From positions 3,844,001 through 3,908,000 of the forward strand of contig OY762444.1 of the NCBI GenBank assembly GCA_963665735.1: 64,000 bases of DNA, read 5' to 3'. Below the pieces are notes generated by a model. The model did no database searches. It was not told where the DNA came from and saw nothing but the letters and a program-made list of their open reading frames with translations. Below, piece by piece: positions 8,460 to 17,036 of the stretch; within the stretch, counting starts at the first letter, position 1, and the number at the start of each line of letters is the position of its first letter. The position numbers were made by a program, and so were the translations under genes. The DNA is from CATOSK01 sp963665735. Lineage in GTDB: Bacteria > Chloroflexota > Dehalococcoidia > Lucifugimonadales > UBA3495.

Positions 8460-9776
8460 CTAGGGCAAGACCTGGGCGGTGACGGTTTGGGCGGACAAGT
8501 CCAGCAGGCGGGCTTGGGTGACGGTGTTGCGGAGTTCGGACGGGTGGGGGGCGGCTACGCGGATGTAGTTGTCGGTAAGGCCGGACCAGACGGGTAAGCC
8601 GTCGCCGCGGTTGGCGGATTCCCACAGGACGGGGCGGGTCTGGCCCAGGGATTGCCGGCGGAAGTCGCGGAAATGCCCGGCGGTCATGGCAAGCATTTGG
8701 TTCATGCGCTCCCGCTTTTCCCGGTCGCCTACGTGGTAAGGGAGGTGGGCGGCGCTGGTGCCGGGCCGGACGGAGTAAGGGAAGACGTGGGCGTCGCTGA
8801 ACCGCATGGCGTCGGCGAAGTCCAGGCTTTCCTGAAATTCCGCGTGGCCCTCTCCGGGGAAACCAACGATGATGTCGGTGGTCAGGCCGGCGTGGGGTAT
8901 TGCGTTCCTTATCAGCTCAGCGGAGTTAGCGAATTGGGCGGTATCGTAGCGTCGCCGCATGGCGGTTAATACCGAGTTGGAGCCGCTTTGCAGGGGCAGA
9001 TGGAAATGGGGGCAAAGGCGCGGGTGTTGCCACAAGTCCAGCAACTCGGCGTTGATTTCCTGGGCTTGCAGGGAGGATACCCGGAGCCGGGTTACGTCGG
9101 TTTTGGCCAGCAGCCGGCGTAGCAGCCCGGTAAGGTTGATGTCCGGGAGGTCGAAACCATAACTGCCCAACTGGGTGCCGGTAAGCACTACTTCCTGGGC
9201 GCCTTGGGACACTTCGCGGTTGATTTGGCGGATGAGCGTTTCGGGGGGGACGCTGCGCTCCCGGCCCCGGACTTTGGGGACGATGCAATAGGCGCAGACC
9301 TGGTTGCATCCTTCCTGGATTTTGACCATTGCCCTTAGGCGGCCCCAATTTTGGGTTGGCGGCGCGTCGGCTATGGGGGCGTCGTTGTTGCCGGAGGGAT
9401 GTGGCTTAGCGGCGGCCCGGGCGTCGTCAACCAGGGCAACCAGACGTTCCTTGTCGGTGTTGGGCACCACCAGGGAGACGGCGGGCAGGGCGGCCAGTTC
9501 GTCGGCGGCCCGCTGGGGGTAGCAGCCGGTGGCAACCACCAAGGCATCGGGGTTGCGGCGGCGGGCGGCGCGCAAGGCTTGCCGGGCCTTGGAGTCGGCG
9601 CCGGCGGTGACGGTGCAGGTGTTGAGGACGTAAACGTCGGCCTGGGCCACCGACTCTACCAGCAGATAGCCGGCCTGGGCGAACCGGCGGGCCAGTTGCG
9701 CGGTGTCGGCCTGGTTGAGCTTGCAGCCGTGGGTCTGTATGGCTACGGTGGGTTGTCTGTTGGTTGGGGCGGTCAT
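8460..9776 (-). CDS. mtaB: tRNA threonylcarbamoyladenosine methylthiotransferase-like (MtaB)
   Basis: A radical SAM methylthiotransferase predicted to add the 2-methylthio group to t6A37 of tRNA. The N-terminal UPF0004 domain has its three cluster cysteines at Cys18 (HGCKLN), Cys54 (NTCTV) and Cys85 (TGCYP). The radical SAM cluster CNQVCAYC is at 157-164, and a C-terminal TRAM-like domain follows. The 438-residue length and the N-terminus point to MtaB rather than MiaB or RimO. The frame extends upstream of ATG 9776, but that part is not conserved. It lies 25 bases downstream of the PaREP1/HEPN-like gene, on whose transcript it probably sits. tsaD, in this same window, makes the t6A substrate. 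Confidence 0.9.
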   Translation of the reverse strand: MTAPTNRQPTVAIQTHGCKLNQADTAQLARRFAQAGYLLVESVAQADVYVLNTCTVTAGADSKARQALRAARRRNPDALVVATGCYPQRAADELAALPAVSLVVPNTDKERLVALVDDARAAAKPHPSGNNDAPIADAPPTQNWGRLRAMVKIQEGCNQVCAYCIVPKVRGRERSVPPETLIRQINREVSQGAQEVVLTGTQLGSYGFDLPDINLTGLLRRLLAKTDVTRLRVSSLQAQEINAELLDLWQHPRLCPHFHLPLQSGSNSVLTAMRRRYDTAQFANSAELIRNAIPHAGLTTDIIVGFPGEGHAEFQESLDFADAMRFSDAHVFPYSVRPGTSAAHLPYHVGDREKRERMNQMLAMTAGHFRDFRRQSLGQTRPVLWESANRGDGLPVWSGLTDNYIRVAAPHPSELRNTVTQARLLDLSAQTVTAQVLP

Positions 9777-9801
9777 TGACCGGGGCCTCTCCGGTGGATG
9801 G

Positions 9802-10203
9802 TTAAGGGTCGGAGGAAGTGGTGTCGGCCAACTGCCAGAGGCGTTCCACCGCCGCGCTGATGTCGTCCAACTGGAGGAACAGGTAGTCCAGACGCATCCG
9901 GGATTCCTGCACCCGGTCAACGGTGTCAGCGAATCCGCTCAGCAGGTCGAAAGCCTCGCGGATGCGGCGGTCGCGGTGCTGCTGGCCGAGTTGGCGGGCA
10001 TAGGCGCGGATGGCGTCGTTGTCTTCGAGTTCATCCCCGCGCACCAGGGCGACGCCTTTGACGGCCAGGCTGAGGCTGCCCCAGATGAGTTCTTCGGAGC
10101 GGTTCCATCGGCCATTACGCATTTCGGTCAGGGCGTTGCCGAGCAGGCGGAGGCTCTGTTCGCGGTAGCGTTGGATGCGGCGGTTCTGGGCGGCGTTGGT
10201 CAT
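9802..10203 (-). CDS. PaREP1/HEPN-like helical protein
   Basis: A 133-residue all-helical protein. Residues about 13-55 (YREQSLRLLGNALTEM onward, then WNRSEELIWGSLSLAVKG) resemble the PaREP1 family, which belongs to the broad HEPN superfamily. An RQLGQQH stretch at 70-76 has the Arg-x5-His spacing seen in HEPN ribonucleases, though this may be coincidental. It is the upstream member of a two-gene unit with mtaB. The ATG at 10203 is preceded by an extended -10, TGCTACAAT, about 39 bases upstream. Possible roles are nucleotide or RNA binding or a toxin-like function; no partner nucleotidyltransferase is adjacent. Confidence 0.6.
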   Translation of the reverse strand: MTNAAQNRRIQRYREQSLRLLGNALTEMRNGRWNRSEELIWGSLSLAVKGVALVRGDELEDNDAIRAYARQLGQQHRDRRIREAFDLLSGFADTVDRVQESRMRLDYLFLQLDDISAAVERLWQLADTTSSDP

Positions 10204-10241
10204 AGCTGACGGGCGTCCGGTGGTTGAGGGTACGGACGGGT

Positions 10242-10250
10242 ATTGTAGCA
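10242..10250 (-). promoter_or_regulatory. Extended -10 promoter for the HEPN-like gene and mtaB
   Basis: On the minus strand the sequence reads TGCTACAAT, a TGn-extended -10 with five of six matches to TATAAT. No -35 is visible 17 bases upstream. Confidence 0.5.
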
Positions 10251-10458
10251 CAGCCGCCGGTTTCGCCCGTGGTGAAATTGCCAAAGTTGCGTGGGGATGG
10301 CAACATAAGGGAAGCGGTGGGGGATGTTGTGGGTGAGATATGTCAGGGGTTTTGACCCCCATCCAAACCTTCCTCCCGCCAGGGGGGGAATGGACTGGCT
10401 TCCGGCCTACGCCGGAATGACGGCAGAGAACGGTACGGCGAATTTTGGGAGGATCCCC

Positions 10459-12009
10459 ATGAGGTACGATTACATAATCTGCGGGGCCGGGTCGGCGGGC
10501 TGTGTGCTGGCTAATCGTTTGACGGAGGACGGGGACAAGTCGGTGTTGCTGCTGGAGGCGGGGCCGGATTACCCGGACTATGACCGGCTGCCCATTGACC
10601 TGAAAGACGGCTACAACGTCTGGCGGTCGGCTTACGGGCCGCACAACTGGGGCTATACCGCCACGGCGACGCCCTTGCAGCCGGAGCCGATACAGATTCC
10701 CAGGGGGCGGGCTACCGGCGGTTCCAGTTCCATCAACGGGCAGGTGTTGTTCCGGGGGGTGCCGGAGGACTACGACAATTGGGCGGCGTGGGGGAACGAC
10801 GAATGGGCTTTCACCAAGATTCTGCCCTTTTTCCGCAGGTTGGAAACCGACCTGGACTTTCCGGGGGGAGATTTCCACGGGAACGACGGGCCGATACCCG
10901 TCCGGCGATTCAAGCGGGAGGAACTGCTGCCAACGTCGTCGGCCTTTTACGACGCTTGCGTTGCCCTGGGGTTTCCGCAAGACCCGGACCAGAACCACCC
11001 GGATTCCAACGGCATCGCCATGCGGCCCTTGAACAACATTGACGGCGTCCGCATGAGCACGGCGTTGACCTACCTGCGCCCGGCCAGCCATCGGCTCAAT
11101 CTGACCTGCCGGGGGAATGTCACCGTCCACCGCATCTTATTTGACGGCAAACGGGCGGCGGGAGTGTCTGCCGAGTGCGGCGGGGAAACCTTTACCGTGG
11201 AAGGGGACAACATAATCGTCAGCAGCGGGGCTATCGCCTCGCCGCAGATATTGATGCTGTCGGGCGTGGGGCCGGCGGAACACCTGGGGAGTTTCGGGAT
11301 TCCGGTGGTGCATGGCCTGCCGGGGGTGGGGGAAAACCTGCGGGACCACCCGGCGGTGTTTACGCTTTTCCGGGGCCAGGGGGAGCCGCCGGGGGATAAT
11401 TCGCCCAGCATCCAGGTGGGGCTGCGGTTCAGCCCGCCGGGTTCGGCGACGCGGGCGGACATACAGTTGGCGCCGATTTTGATGACCAGCGAACACCGCC
11501 CGGCCAGCGTGAAGATTGACAGCGATGACTTCCATTTCGGGTTCAGCGCGGCCCTGCAAAACGCCGTCACCGCTGGAAACCTGCGGCTGGCGTCGGCAGA
11601 CCCCTACACGCAGCCGGTATTGAATTACGATTACCTTTCCGACGCCGGCGACCGGGAGCGGATGCGCCACGCGGTGCGGCTGGGGCTGGAACTGGCGGAG
11701 CATCCGTTGTTCAAGGACATAATCGCCGAGCGGGTGAATCCGACGGACGACGACCTGGCCTCGGATGATGCGCTGGACAGGTGGCTGCTGCGGAACGCTT
11801 ATACGCAGCATCATTCTTCCGGAACGTGCAAAATGGGGCCGGCGGGGGACGCGCTGGCGGTGGTTGACCAGTATTGCCGGGTTTACGGGCTGGAAAACCT
11901 GCGGGTGGTGGACGCGTCGGTGATGCCGGACGTAATCCGGGCCAACACCAACGCCACGACGATAATGATTGCGGAACGGGTGGCGGATTGGCTAAGGGAG
12001 GGGAGGTAA
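10459..12009 (+). CDS. GMC-family FAD-dependent oxidoreductase
   Basis: A 516-residue glucose-methanol-choline family flavoprotein. The N-terminal dinucleotide motif CGAGSAGCVLANRL binds FAD, GRATGGSSSINGQ is the first GMC signature and SGAIASPQILMLSG the second. The active-site His and Asn are expected in HHSSGTCKMG and in NTNATTIM near the C-terminus. Such enzymes oxidise alcohols such as choline, but the substrate here is unknown. ATG 10459 follows GGGAGGA by five bases; the frame runs upstream through an intergenic repeat, which is not coding. Choline dehydrogenase is one possibility, but no betaine aldehyde dehydrogenase is nearby. Confidence 0.88.
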   Translation: MRYDYIICGAGSAGCVLANRLTEDGDKSVLLLEAGPDYPDYDRLPIDLKDGYNVWRSAYGPHNWGYTATATPLQPEPIQIPRGRATGGSSSINGQVLFRGVPEDYDNWAAWGNDEWAFTKILPFFRRLETDLDFPGGDFHGNDGPIPVRRFKREELLPTSSAFYDACVALGFPQDPDQNHPDSNGIAMRPLNNIDGVRMSTALTYLRPASHRLNLTCRGNVTVHRILFDGKRAAGVSAECGGETFTVEGDNIIVSSGAIASPQILMLSGVGPAEHLGSFGIPVVHGLPGVGENLRDHPAVFTLFRGQGEPPGDNSPSIQVGLRFSPPGSATRADIQLAPILMTSEHRPASVKIDSDDFHFGFSAALQNAVTAGNLRLASADPYTQPVLNYDYLSDAGDRERMRHAVRLGLELAEHPLFKDIIAERVNPTDDDLASDDALDRWLLRNAYTQHHSSGTCKMGPAGDALAVVDQYCRVYGLENLRVVDASVMPDVIRANTNATTIMIAERVADWLREGR

Positions 12010-12047
12010 GCGGAGTTGCATCGGATTCCGGTTTGCCGGGAGAGTTT

Positions 12048-12617
12048 ATGGACAAAGCCAAAGTAGCGGAGTTGCTGTACGCCGAGTTTGGGAACGAAGA
12101 GTTCCTGACTCGCCATATTTCCGAGGAAACGATGGGGCGGTTGGCGGACGTGATGGGCATTTCTGAAACCGGCCACGCCCGGAACACCAAAGTCGGAAAG
12201 GGTATCGGTTCCCTTGACCGGGATATTTTCACGCTGGAAGGCGGCGGGACGGTAACGGTGTTGGTGTACCCCCCGGAACACCCGCGCCAACCCCGGAGAT
12301 TCCAGTTGATAAATTATCGTCCGGTGGACGCCCAATTGCGGGCCGAGGCGTTGGCGGTGGAAAGCCGGCAGACCGGGGGGCCGTATGGCGTGGTGCTGAT
12401 AGAATCCGGGCAAGGTTGGGCCGCCGTCTGTCCGGCGTTGCCGGGCTGCGTTTCCCAGGGGGAGGACGAAGAGGACGCGATAAGCAACATTGAAGAGGCC
12501 ATAGTTGGGTGGCTGAGCGGCGAAGGCCGGGACGTGGAACGTCGCACCCAGGAATTGTTGGACGAGTATCAGTCGGCGGGATTCTCCGCCAAGCTGGTCA
12601 AAATCAGCCTGGCATAG
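12048..12617 (+). CDS. HicB-like antitoxin with an extra N-terminal domain
   Basis: The C-terminal third (residues about 112-160) is a HicB-type domain: YGVVLIESGQGWAAVCPALPGC, then ISNIEEAIVGWL. Residues 1-110 (MDKAKVAELLYAEFGNEEFL onward) are not recognised and make the protein 189 residues, well above a simple HicB. It is followed six bases later by a HicA-like gene, so the pair looks like a HicBA toxin-antitoxin module in the antitoxin-first order. In known systems HicB binds HicA and represses the operon. The N-terminal part may be a DNA-binding or sensor domain; this is inference. Confidence 0.7.
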   Translation: MDKAKVAELLYAEFGNEEFLTRHISEETMGRLADVMGISETGHARNTKVGKGIGSLDRDIFTLEGGGTVTVLVYPPEHPRQPRRFQLINYRPVDAQLRAEALAVESRQTGGPYGVVLIESGQGWAAVCPALPGCVSQGEDEEDAISNIEEAIVGWLSGEGRDVERRTQELLDEYQSAGFSAKLVKISLA

Positions 12618-12623
12618 ACGGTC

Positions 12624-12920
12624 TTGCCGCCGGCGGGAATTTTCGGGGTTTCTTTTGCCGATGCCACTGCCAGATTCAGTATGGTGGGAGGGCAACCGCT
12701 ACGTCAAACAGGTTCGCACCTCCAGTTGTGGCACCCCAACCGGCCCGGAGTCGTGATAAACCTGCCCGACCACCGGGGCCGCGACCTGGCCCCGGATACT
12801 TTTGGCAATGCGGTGGCGGCGGCCGGGTTGACCAGGCAGCAATTTTTGAGTCTTGTGGGAGCTGGACATCGCCGCAACGCCCGGCGGATTCGGCGGGAGG
12901 TTTACGGGATGGCCGACTAA
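12624..12920 (+). CDS. HicA-like mRNA interferase
   Basis: A 98-residue protein with the HicA core: LRQTGSHLQLWHP carrying the catalytic His in the GSH motif, a strand ending in LPDHRGRDLAPDT, and a final helix AVAAAGLTRQQFLSLVG. Aligned by eye to ordinary HicA proteins from the VSF near residue 9 onward, the N-terminus fits without a gap, so it appears intact. The start is the TTG at 12624 (giving MPP, as in many HicA proteins). An ATG at 12679 would remove the first helix. HicA toxins cleave mRNA; the preceding hicB-like gene is the likely antitoxin. Confidence 0.65.
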   Translation: MPPAGIFGVSFADATARFSMVGGQPLRQTGSHLQLWHPNRPGVVINLPDHRGRDLAPDTFGNAVAAAGLTRQQFLSLVGAGHRRNARRIRREVYGMAD

Positions 12921-12950
12921 GCCGAGGTTTGGGGGCAACGGACAGGTTCG

Positions 12951-12975
12951 AGTGTTAAACTTGGGCGGGAACACT
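12951..12975 (+). promoter_or_regulatory. fumC promoter overlapped by an inverted repeat
   Basis: TGTTAAACT at 12953-12961 is an extended -10 about 45 bases before fumC. It lies in the left arm of AGTGTT (12951-12956), which is inversely repeated as AACACT (12970-12975), an arrangement typical of a repressor site over the start point. Confidence 0.4.
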
Positions 12976-13006
12976 TAACCCAACCACAGAGGACGGTACA
13001 ACGAGA

Positions 13007-14422
13007 ATGACGACCAGCGAAGTTAGAATTGAAAGGGACTCGATGGGGCCGATGGAGGTGCCGGCGGACGCGCTTTACGGGGCGTCCACCATGCGGGCGG
13101 TGCTGAATTTTCCCATCAGCGACCTGCGGTTTCCGCGCATATTCATCCGCGCCCTGGGGCTAATCAAGCAGGCAGCGGCCAAGACCAACATGGCCCTGGA
13201 AGTGCTGGACCCGCAAATCGGCGGGGCGGTGATTGAGGCGGCGCAGGAGGTAATTGACGGCAAGCACGACGGCCATTTCGTGCTGGACATTTTCCAGACG
13301 GGTTCGGGGACTTCGACCAACACCAACGCCAACGAAGTCATCGCTAATCGGGCGTCGCAGATTCTGGGCGGCGACCTGGGTTCGCGCATCGTGCATCCCA
13401 ACGACCACGTTAACCTTGGGCAGTCGTCCAACGACGTGATTCCGACGGCCATCCAGTTGGCAGCGTTGATTGCGATTCAAGAGGACTTGATTCCGGCGCT
13501 GGATAACCTGCGGGGGGAGTTGTCGCAAAAGTCGGAAGAGTTCTGGCCGATAATCAAGACCGGGCGCACCCACTTGCAGGACGCCACACCCATCCGTTTG
13601 GGGCAGGAATTTCTGGGGTTCGCCGGGCAGGCGGAGTTGGGGATTGCCCGGCTGCGGCGGGCGCAGCAAGCGTTGGCGGAGGTGGCCTTGGGCGGCACTG
13701 CCGTGGGTACGGGAGTCAACACGCACCCGGAGTTTTCGCAGCGTACCTGCCAATCCCTGTCGGAAGTTGCCGGGGTGGAAATCCGGGAGACCAGCAATCA
13801 CTTCCAGGCGCAATCAACGCTGGACGCGGTGGTGGAGGCCAGCGGGCAGTTGAAGACCATCGCCATCAGCCTGCACAAGATTGCCAACGACATCCGGTTC
13901 CTGGCCTGCGGGCCAAGGGCGGGTCTGGGGGAAATTGACCTGCCGGAGGTGCAGCCGGGCAGTTCCATCATGCCGGGGAAGATTAACCCGGTAATCGCCG
14001 AGTCGGTGGTGCAGGTGGCCGCGCAAGTGGTGGGGAACGACGCTACGATAACGCTGGCCGGACAGGGTGGGTACTTCGAGCTTAACACGATGATGCCGGT
14101 GGCGGCCTACAACGTCTTGCAGTCCATTGCGCTGCTGGCGACTTCGGCCAATAACCTGGCCGACCAGTGCGTTTCGGGGATTCAGGCGACGACGGTGGGG
14201 CCGGAGATGGTGGAACGGGGGTTGATGCTGGGTACGGCGCTGTCGCCGGCCATCGGGTATGACGCCGCCGCCTCCATCGCCAAGCAAGCCGCCGCCACCG
14301 GGCAGACGATTCGGGAAGTGGCGCTGGAAGAGACGGAGTTGTCGGACGCGCAGTTGGATGAATTGCTCAACCCGGAGGAAATGACCAAGCCCAGCCTGGA
14401 GGTGCGGGGCGGGGGCGGGTAA
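13007..14422 (+). CDS. fumC: Class II fumarate hydratase
   Basis: Interconverts fumarate and malate in the TCA cycle. It carries all three conserved regions of the fumarase/aspartase superfamily: FQTGSGTSTNTNANEV, TGRTHLQDATPI and the signature GSSIMPGKINPV. The N-terminal RIERDSMGPMEVPADALYGA also matches fumarases. At 471 residues it is full length and closest to FumC rather than aspartase, which cannot be strictly excluded without alignment. It lacks the iron-sulfur cluster of class I enzymes. It has its own promoter-like element and is followed by strong hairpins before the convergent tilS. Confidence 0.93.
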   Translation: MTTSEVRIERDSMGPMEVPADALYGASTMRAVLNFPISDLRFPRIFIRALGLIKQAAAKTNMALEVLDPQIGGAVIEAAQEVIDGKHDGHFVLDIFQTGSGTSTNTNANEVIANRASQILGGDLGSRIVHPNDHVNLGQSSNDVIPTAIQLAALIAIQEDLIPALDNLRGELSQKSEEFWPIIKTGRTHLQDATPIRLGQEFLGFAGQAELGIARLRRAQQALAEVALGGTAVGTGVNTHPEFSQRTCQSLSEVAGVEIRETSNHFQAQSTLDAVVEASGQLKTIAISLHKIANDIRFLACGPRAGLGEIDLPEVQPGSSIMPGKINPVIAESVVQVAAQVVGNDATITLAGQGGYFELNTMMPVAAYNVLQSIALLATSANNLADQCVSGIQATTVGPEMVERGLMLGTALSPAIGYDAAASIAKQAAATGQTIREVALEETELSDAQLDELLNPEEMTKPSLEVRGGGG

Positions 14423-14502
14423 TTCGGGAAATTCCCCTAAGTCCCCCTTTACAAAGGGAGAGGCTTGGGGATGCGTCTTTCTGAGATAGTTTCCAATTGC
14501 GG

Positions 14503-14530
14503 GTAGGGGCGCACAGCCGTGCGCCCCTAC
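14503..14530. repeat. GTAGGGGCG inverted repeat (family D) between convergent genes
   Basis: Eleven-base arms GTAGGGGCGCA and TGCGCCCCTAC flank a six-base loop. The same design recurs at 31622-31650 and 52083-52110. A family A-like C/G-tract pair lies just upstream at about 14430-14464. The hairpin sits between the ends of fumC and tilS and could terminate both. Confidence 0.7.
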
Positions 14531-14550
14531 GTGGTGGGTGGTGGTTGGGG

Positions 14551-16068
14551 CTATGCGGTCTTTTGGGCGGTTGGGGTAAATTCGACTCGGAGAGTGTTGG
14601 AGTTGGGGGTTGAGGGGTTTAATTCCAGCTTGGCCCATTCCGCGATGCGGTGGCCTACTACCCAGGCGATTCCCCGGTCGGATACCAGCAAGGGGACGCG
14701 CTCCCGCCAGTACCGGGGAATTTTCTCATCTACGAAGAAGTCCTGGAGTTTCTTGGCGCGGGTCATTCCCAGGGGTTGGAATTTATCGCCGGGTTGTCGA
14801 GTCCGCACGGTTAAAGGGCCGGGCAGGGCGTCGGGGTTAAGGTAGGCGACGGTGGTTCCGGGGCCGGAGTCTGCCGGGAAGTCGGCAGGGGTTGGCGCAA
14901 GTTGGGCGGAAACGTCCCATCCGCCGATGATGGCGCGGGCGCAATACCCGGCTGCGGGCAAGTTCAAGAGATGCTGGCCGGGGATACGAGGAAGCGGGCA
15001 AGGGGGTTCGCTATTCCGGGAAAGGGTCAGGGTGCTATAAACGCGGTGGAGCCAGATTCCGCGGGGTAGGGACATGGCGAAACCGGGGGTGGCGTTGATG
15101 GCGGACGTCATAGCGGTCAGGTGGTCTTCCTGGAGTCGGCGGGCGTCGCCGGCCAAGGTTGCGTAGGCCCGGCGCAGGGCCAAACGCTGCAAGGCGGGAT
15201 GGGCAGTGGCCAGTACTGCCAAGTCCAGTTGGATGGCGTCAGCACCGGATACTGCGCCGGACGGGATGGAATCGGCGGTTAGCGGGGGCCAAAGTCGGTC
15301 ACATTCCCGCTCCAGATAGTCCAGGTCAAGGGCGGCGGTGTGGGACAAGCGCACCAGGGCGTCCTTGACGCGGGGGTTGAATTCGCGTTCCAGCAGGGGA
15401 ATCAGTTGGTTTCTGACCCGGTTGCGGGCGAAATAGGGCTGGTCGTTTTCGCTGTCGGTGCGGAAGGGCTGTCCCAACGCCCGGCAGTAGTCGGCGGTTT
15501 CGGCGCGGGCAATCTGGAGCAGGGGCCGGAAAAGCCGCAAGTCGGGGTTTTCGCTGGGCCAAGGCCAGGGGGAAATTTCGGTCATGCCCCGCAAGCCGTG
15601 GAGGCCGGAACCGCGGAGCAGGTGCAACAGGACGGTTTCGGCCTGGTCGTCGGAGGTGTGGCCCACGGCTACCGCCTGGGCCGATTGGCGCCGGGCGACG
15701 GCGGACAGGAAAGAGTAGCGGAGTTCGCGGGTGGCCTGCTCAAGGGAAGAAATGCGGCGTTGGCGTTGGTAGGCTGACGGGTCGCGCCGCTCGACGGTGA
15801 TGGGGAGGTCAAGTTGGGCGGCAAGGTCAGCGACGAATTGGGCGTCCTCCTCGGATTCCAGTCCCCGCAAGTCGTGGATGATGTGGGCGACGTGGAGGTC
15901 AAGCCGGTGGTCGCCGGCCAAACGGTGCAGGGAACGGAGCAGGGCGGTGGAATCGGGGCCGCCGGAAACGGCCACCACCAGGGCGGTTCCCTGACCGGAA
16001 AAGCCGGCGTGTTGCAGGGCCTGGCCTACCAACCCATCCACCCGTTGCGCCAAGTCGGGCGCGGGCAT
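14551..16068 (-). CDS. tilS: tRNA(Ile)-lysidine synthase
   Basis: Converts C34 of the CAU-anticodon tRNA-Ile to lysidine so that it reads AUA. The PP-loop ATP-binding motif SGGPDS is at residues 35-40. The next conserved block, usually HxNHxLR, appears as HIIHDLRG near 62-69. A long C-terminal domain ends with the conserved RQPGDKFQPLGM and KKLQDFFVDEKIPRYWRERV blocks, so this is the full-length TilS type (505 residues). Its ATG overlaps the stop codon of the upstream histidine phosphatase gene by one base, so the two are probably translated together. Confidence 0.93.
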   Translation of the reverse strand: MPAPDLAQRVDGLVGQALQHAGFSGQGTALVVAVSGGPDSTALLRSLHRLAGDHRLDLHVAHIIHDLRGLESEEDAQFVADLAAQLDLPITVERRDPSAYQRQRRISSLEQATRELRYSFLSAVARRQSAQAVAVGHTSDDQAETVLLHLLRGSGLHGLRGMTEISPWPWPSENPDLRLFRPLLQIARAETADYCRALGQPFRTDSENDQPYFARNRVRNQLIPLLEREFNPRVKDALVRLSHTAALDLDYLERECDRLWPPLTADSIPSGAVSGADAIQLDLAVLATAHPALQRLALRRAYATLAGDARRLQEDHLTAMTSAINATPGFAMSLPRGIWLHRVYSTLTLSRNSEPPCPLPRIPGQHLLNLPAAGYCARAIIGGWDVSAQLAPTPADFPADSGPGTTVAYLNPDALPGPLTVRTRQPGDKFQPLGMTRAKKLQDFFVDEKIPRYWRERVPLLVSDRGIAWVVGHRIAEWAKLELNPSTPNSNTLRVEFTPTAQKTA

Positions 16069-16691
16069 CAGCCGGGGAGGTTGCCGGGGGAGAGGTGGTC
16101 GGTGGCGTTGAATTTCTGGAGACGCCAGCCCATGCCGGCCCGGTCAAAGAGACACACGGAACTGAGGTGCAGATAGGTGCGGTGGAAATGGGTCAGGGGG
16201 ATGCCCAGCAACTTGCCGCATAGGGCGCGGATGGTGAAGTTGTGGGACACGATGACGATGTTGTCGGCGTCGGAATGGGCTTTTTCGACTTGGGAAAAGG
16301 CGTCCCAAGCGCGGTCGTGGAGTTGAACCAGGGATTCGCCGCCGGGCATTGCGACTGATTCGGGGGAGTCGCGCCAGACCCGATGCAATTCGGGCCATTC
16401 TTCCCGCATCTGGACGCCGCTGATTCCTTCAACGTCGCCGAGGTCGAGTTCCATCAAGCGAGGGTCGGGGGAGACTTCCAGTCCGACGGTCTTGGAGATT
16501 TCGCCGGCAACCTGCATGGTTCGGGCCAGGGGGCTGGAGTAGATGGCAGTAGGCCGCCAGGAAATTGAGGCTTTGGCGATGTCGCGGGCTTGGGCAAGGC
16601 CGAGGTCGTTCAACGGGACATCGTGCTGGCCCAGGAACTTGCCGGAGCGGTTCCATTCGGTTTCGCCGTGTCTAACCAGGTAGAGTTTCAT
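16068..16691 (-). CDS. Histidine phosphatase family protein (phosphoglycerate mutase-like)
   Basis: The N-terminus KLYLVRHGETEWN contains the RHG signature, with His8 the residue that becomes phosphorylated; VIVSHNFTIRAL carries the second catalytic His. At 207 residues it fits small cofactor-dependent phosphatases such as GpmB, CobC or broad-specificity phosphatases rather than glycolytic GpmA. The substrate is unresolved. The ATG at 16691 is preceded by a clear promoter (16778-16806), and the gene overlaps tilS by one base. Confidence 0.85.
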   Translation of the reverse strand: MKLYLVRHGETEWNRSGKFLGQHDVPLNDLGLAQARDIAKASISWRPTAIYSSPLARTMQVAGEISKTVGLEVSPDPRLMELDLGDVEGISGVQMREEWPELHRVWRDSPESVAMPGGESLVQLHDRAWDAFSQVEKAHSDADNIVIVSHNFTIRALCGKLLGIPLTHFHRTYLHLSSVCLFDRAGMGWRLQKFNATDHLSPGNLPG

Positions 16692-16777
16692 AGTAGTAGT
16701 GACGCTTTGCCGGGGCGATTCTGGACTTCCGCATTCGCGGGAATGGCGGTTAAGGGTGGTAACGCCAAGCGCCAAGG

Positions 16778-16806
16778 ATGATAACATTGGGGGGTTGTTG
16801 CCGCAA
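16778..16806 (-). promoter_or_regulatory. Promoter for the histidine phosphatase-tilS unit
   Basis: Read on the minus strand: TTGCGG (16806-16801), a 17-base spacer, then TATCAT (16783-16778) with an upstream TG forming TGTTATCAT. It is placed back to back with the plus-strand promoter at 16809-16838. Confidence 0.55.
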
Positions 16807-16808
16807 AG

Positions 16809-16838
16809 TTGACGGTGATGGTTGGGGGTTCGTATTAT
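16809..16838 (+). promoter_or_regulatory. Promoter upstream of tsaD
   Basis: TTGACG (16809-16814), an 18-base spacer, then TATTAT (16833-16838). It is divergent from the promoter at 16778-16806. Transcription from here would give tsaD a leader of about 190 bases. Confidence 0.5.
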
Positions 16839-16867
16839 CGGCGTTGGGCTGATGCCGGCCCACCCTC

Positions 16868-17007
16868 ATGTAACCCTGAACGAAGTGAAGGGTCTAAAAT
16901 CCTTTGGGCAAGACGGTGCTGGTTTTAGGCAAGAATTTTGGATTCTTCGCTGTGCTCAGAATGACATGAAAGGGCAAGGATGTGGATTCCCGCTTTCGTG
17001 GGAATGA
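16868..17007. repeat. Interspersed repeats in the tsaD leader
   Basis: Bases about 16868-16968 form a family C element: ACCCTGAACGAAGTGAAGGG plus TCTAAAATCC at one end and ATTCTTCGCT, TGCTCAGAATGACA at the other. The same pair recurs at about 35309-35420. A truncated family B repeat (ATTCCCGCTTTCGTGGGAATGA) follows at about 16985-17007. Confidence 0.65.
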
Positions 17008-17036
17008 TTTTTCACCCAGGGCGGGGGATTTGACGA

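Noticed and set aside
12624..12920. HicA broken by a frameshift at its N-terminus
   Set aside because: The N-terminus aligns with ordinary HicA proteins without a gap once the TTG start is used.
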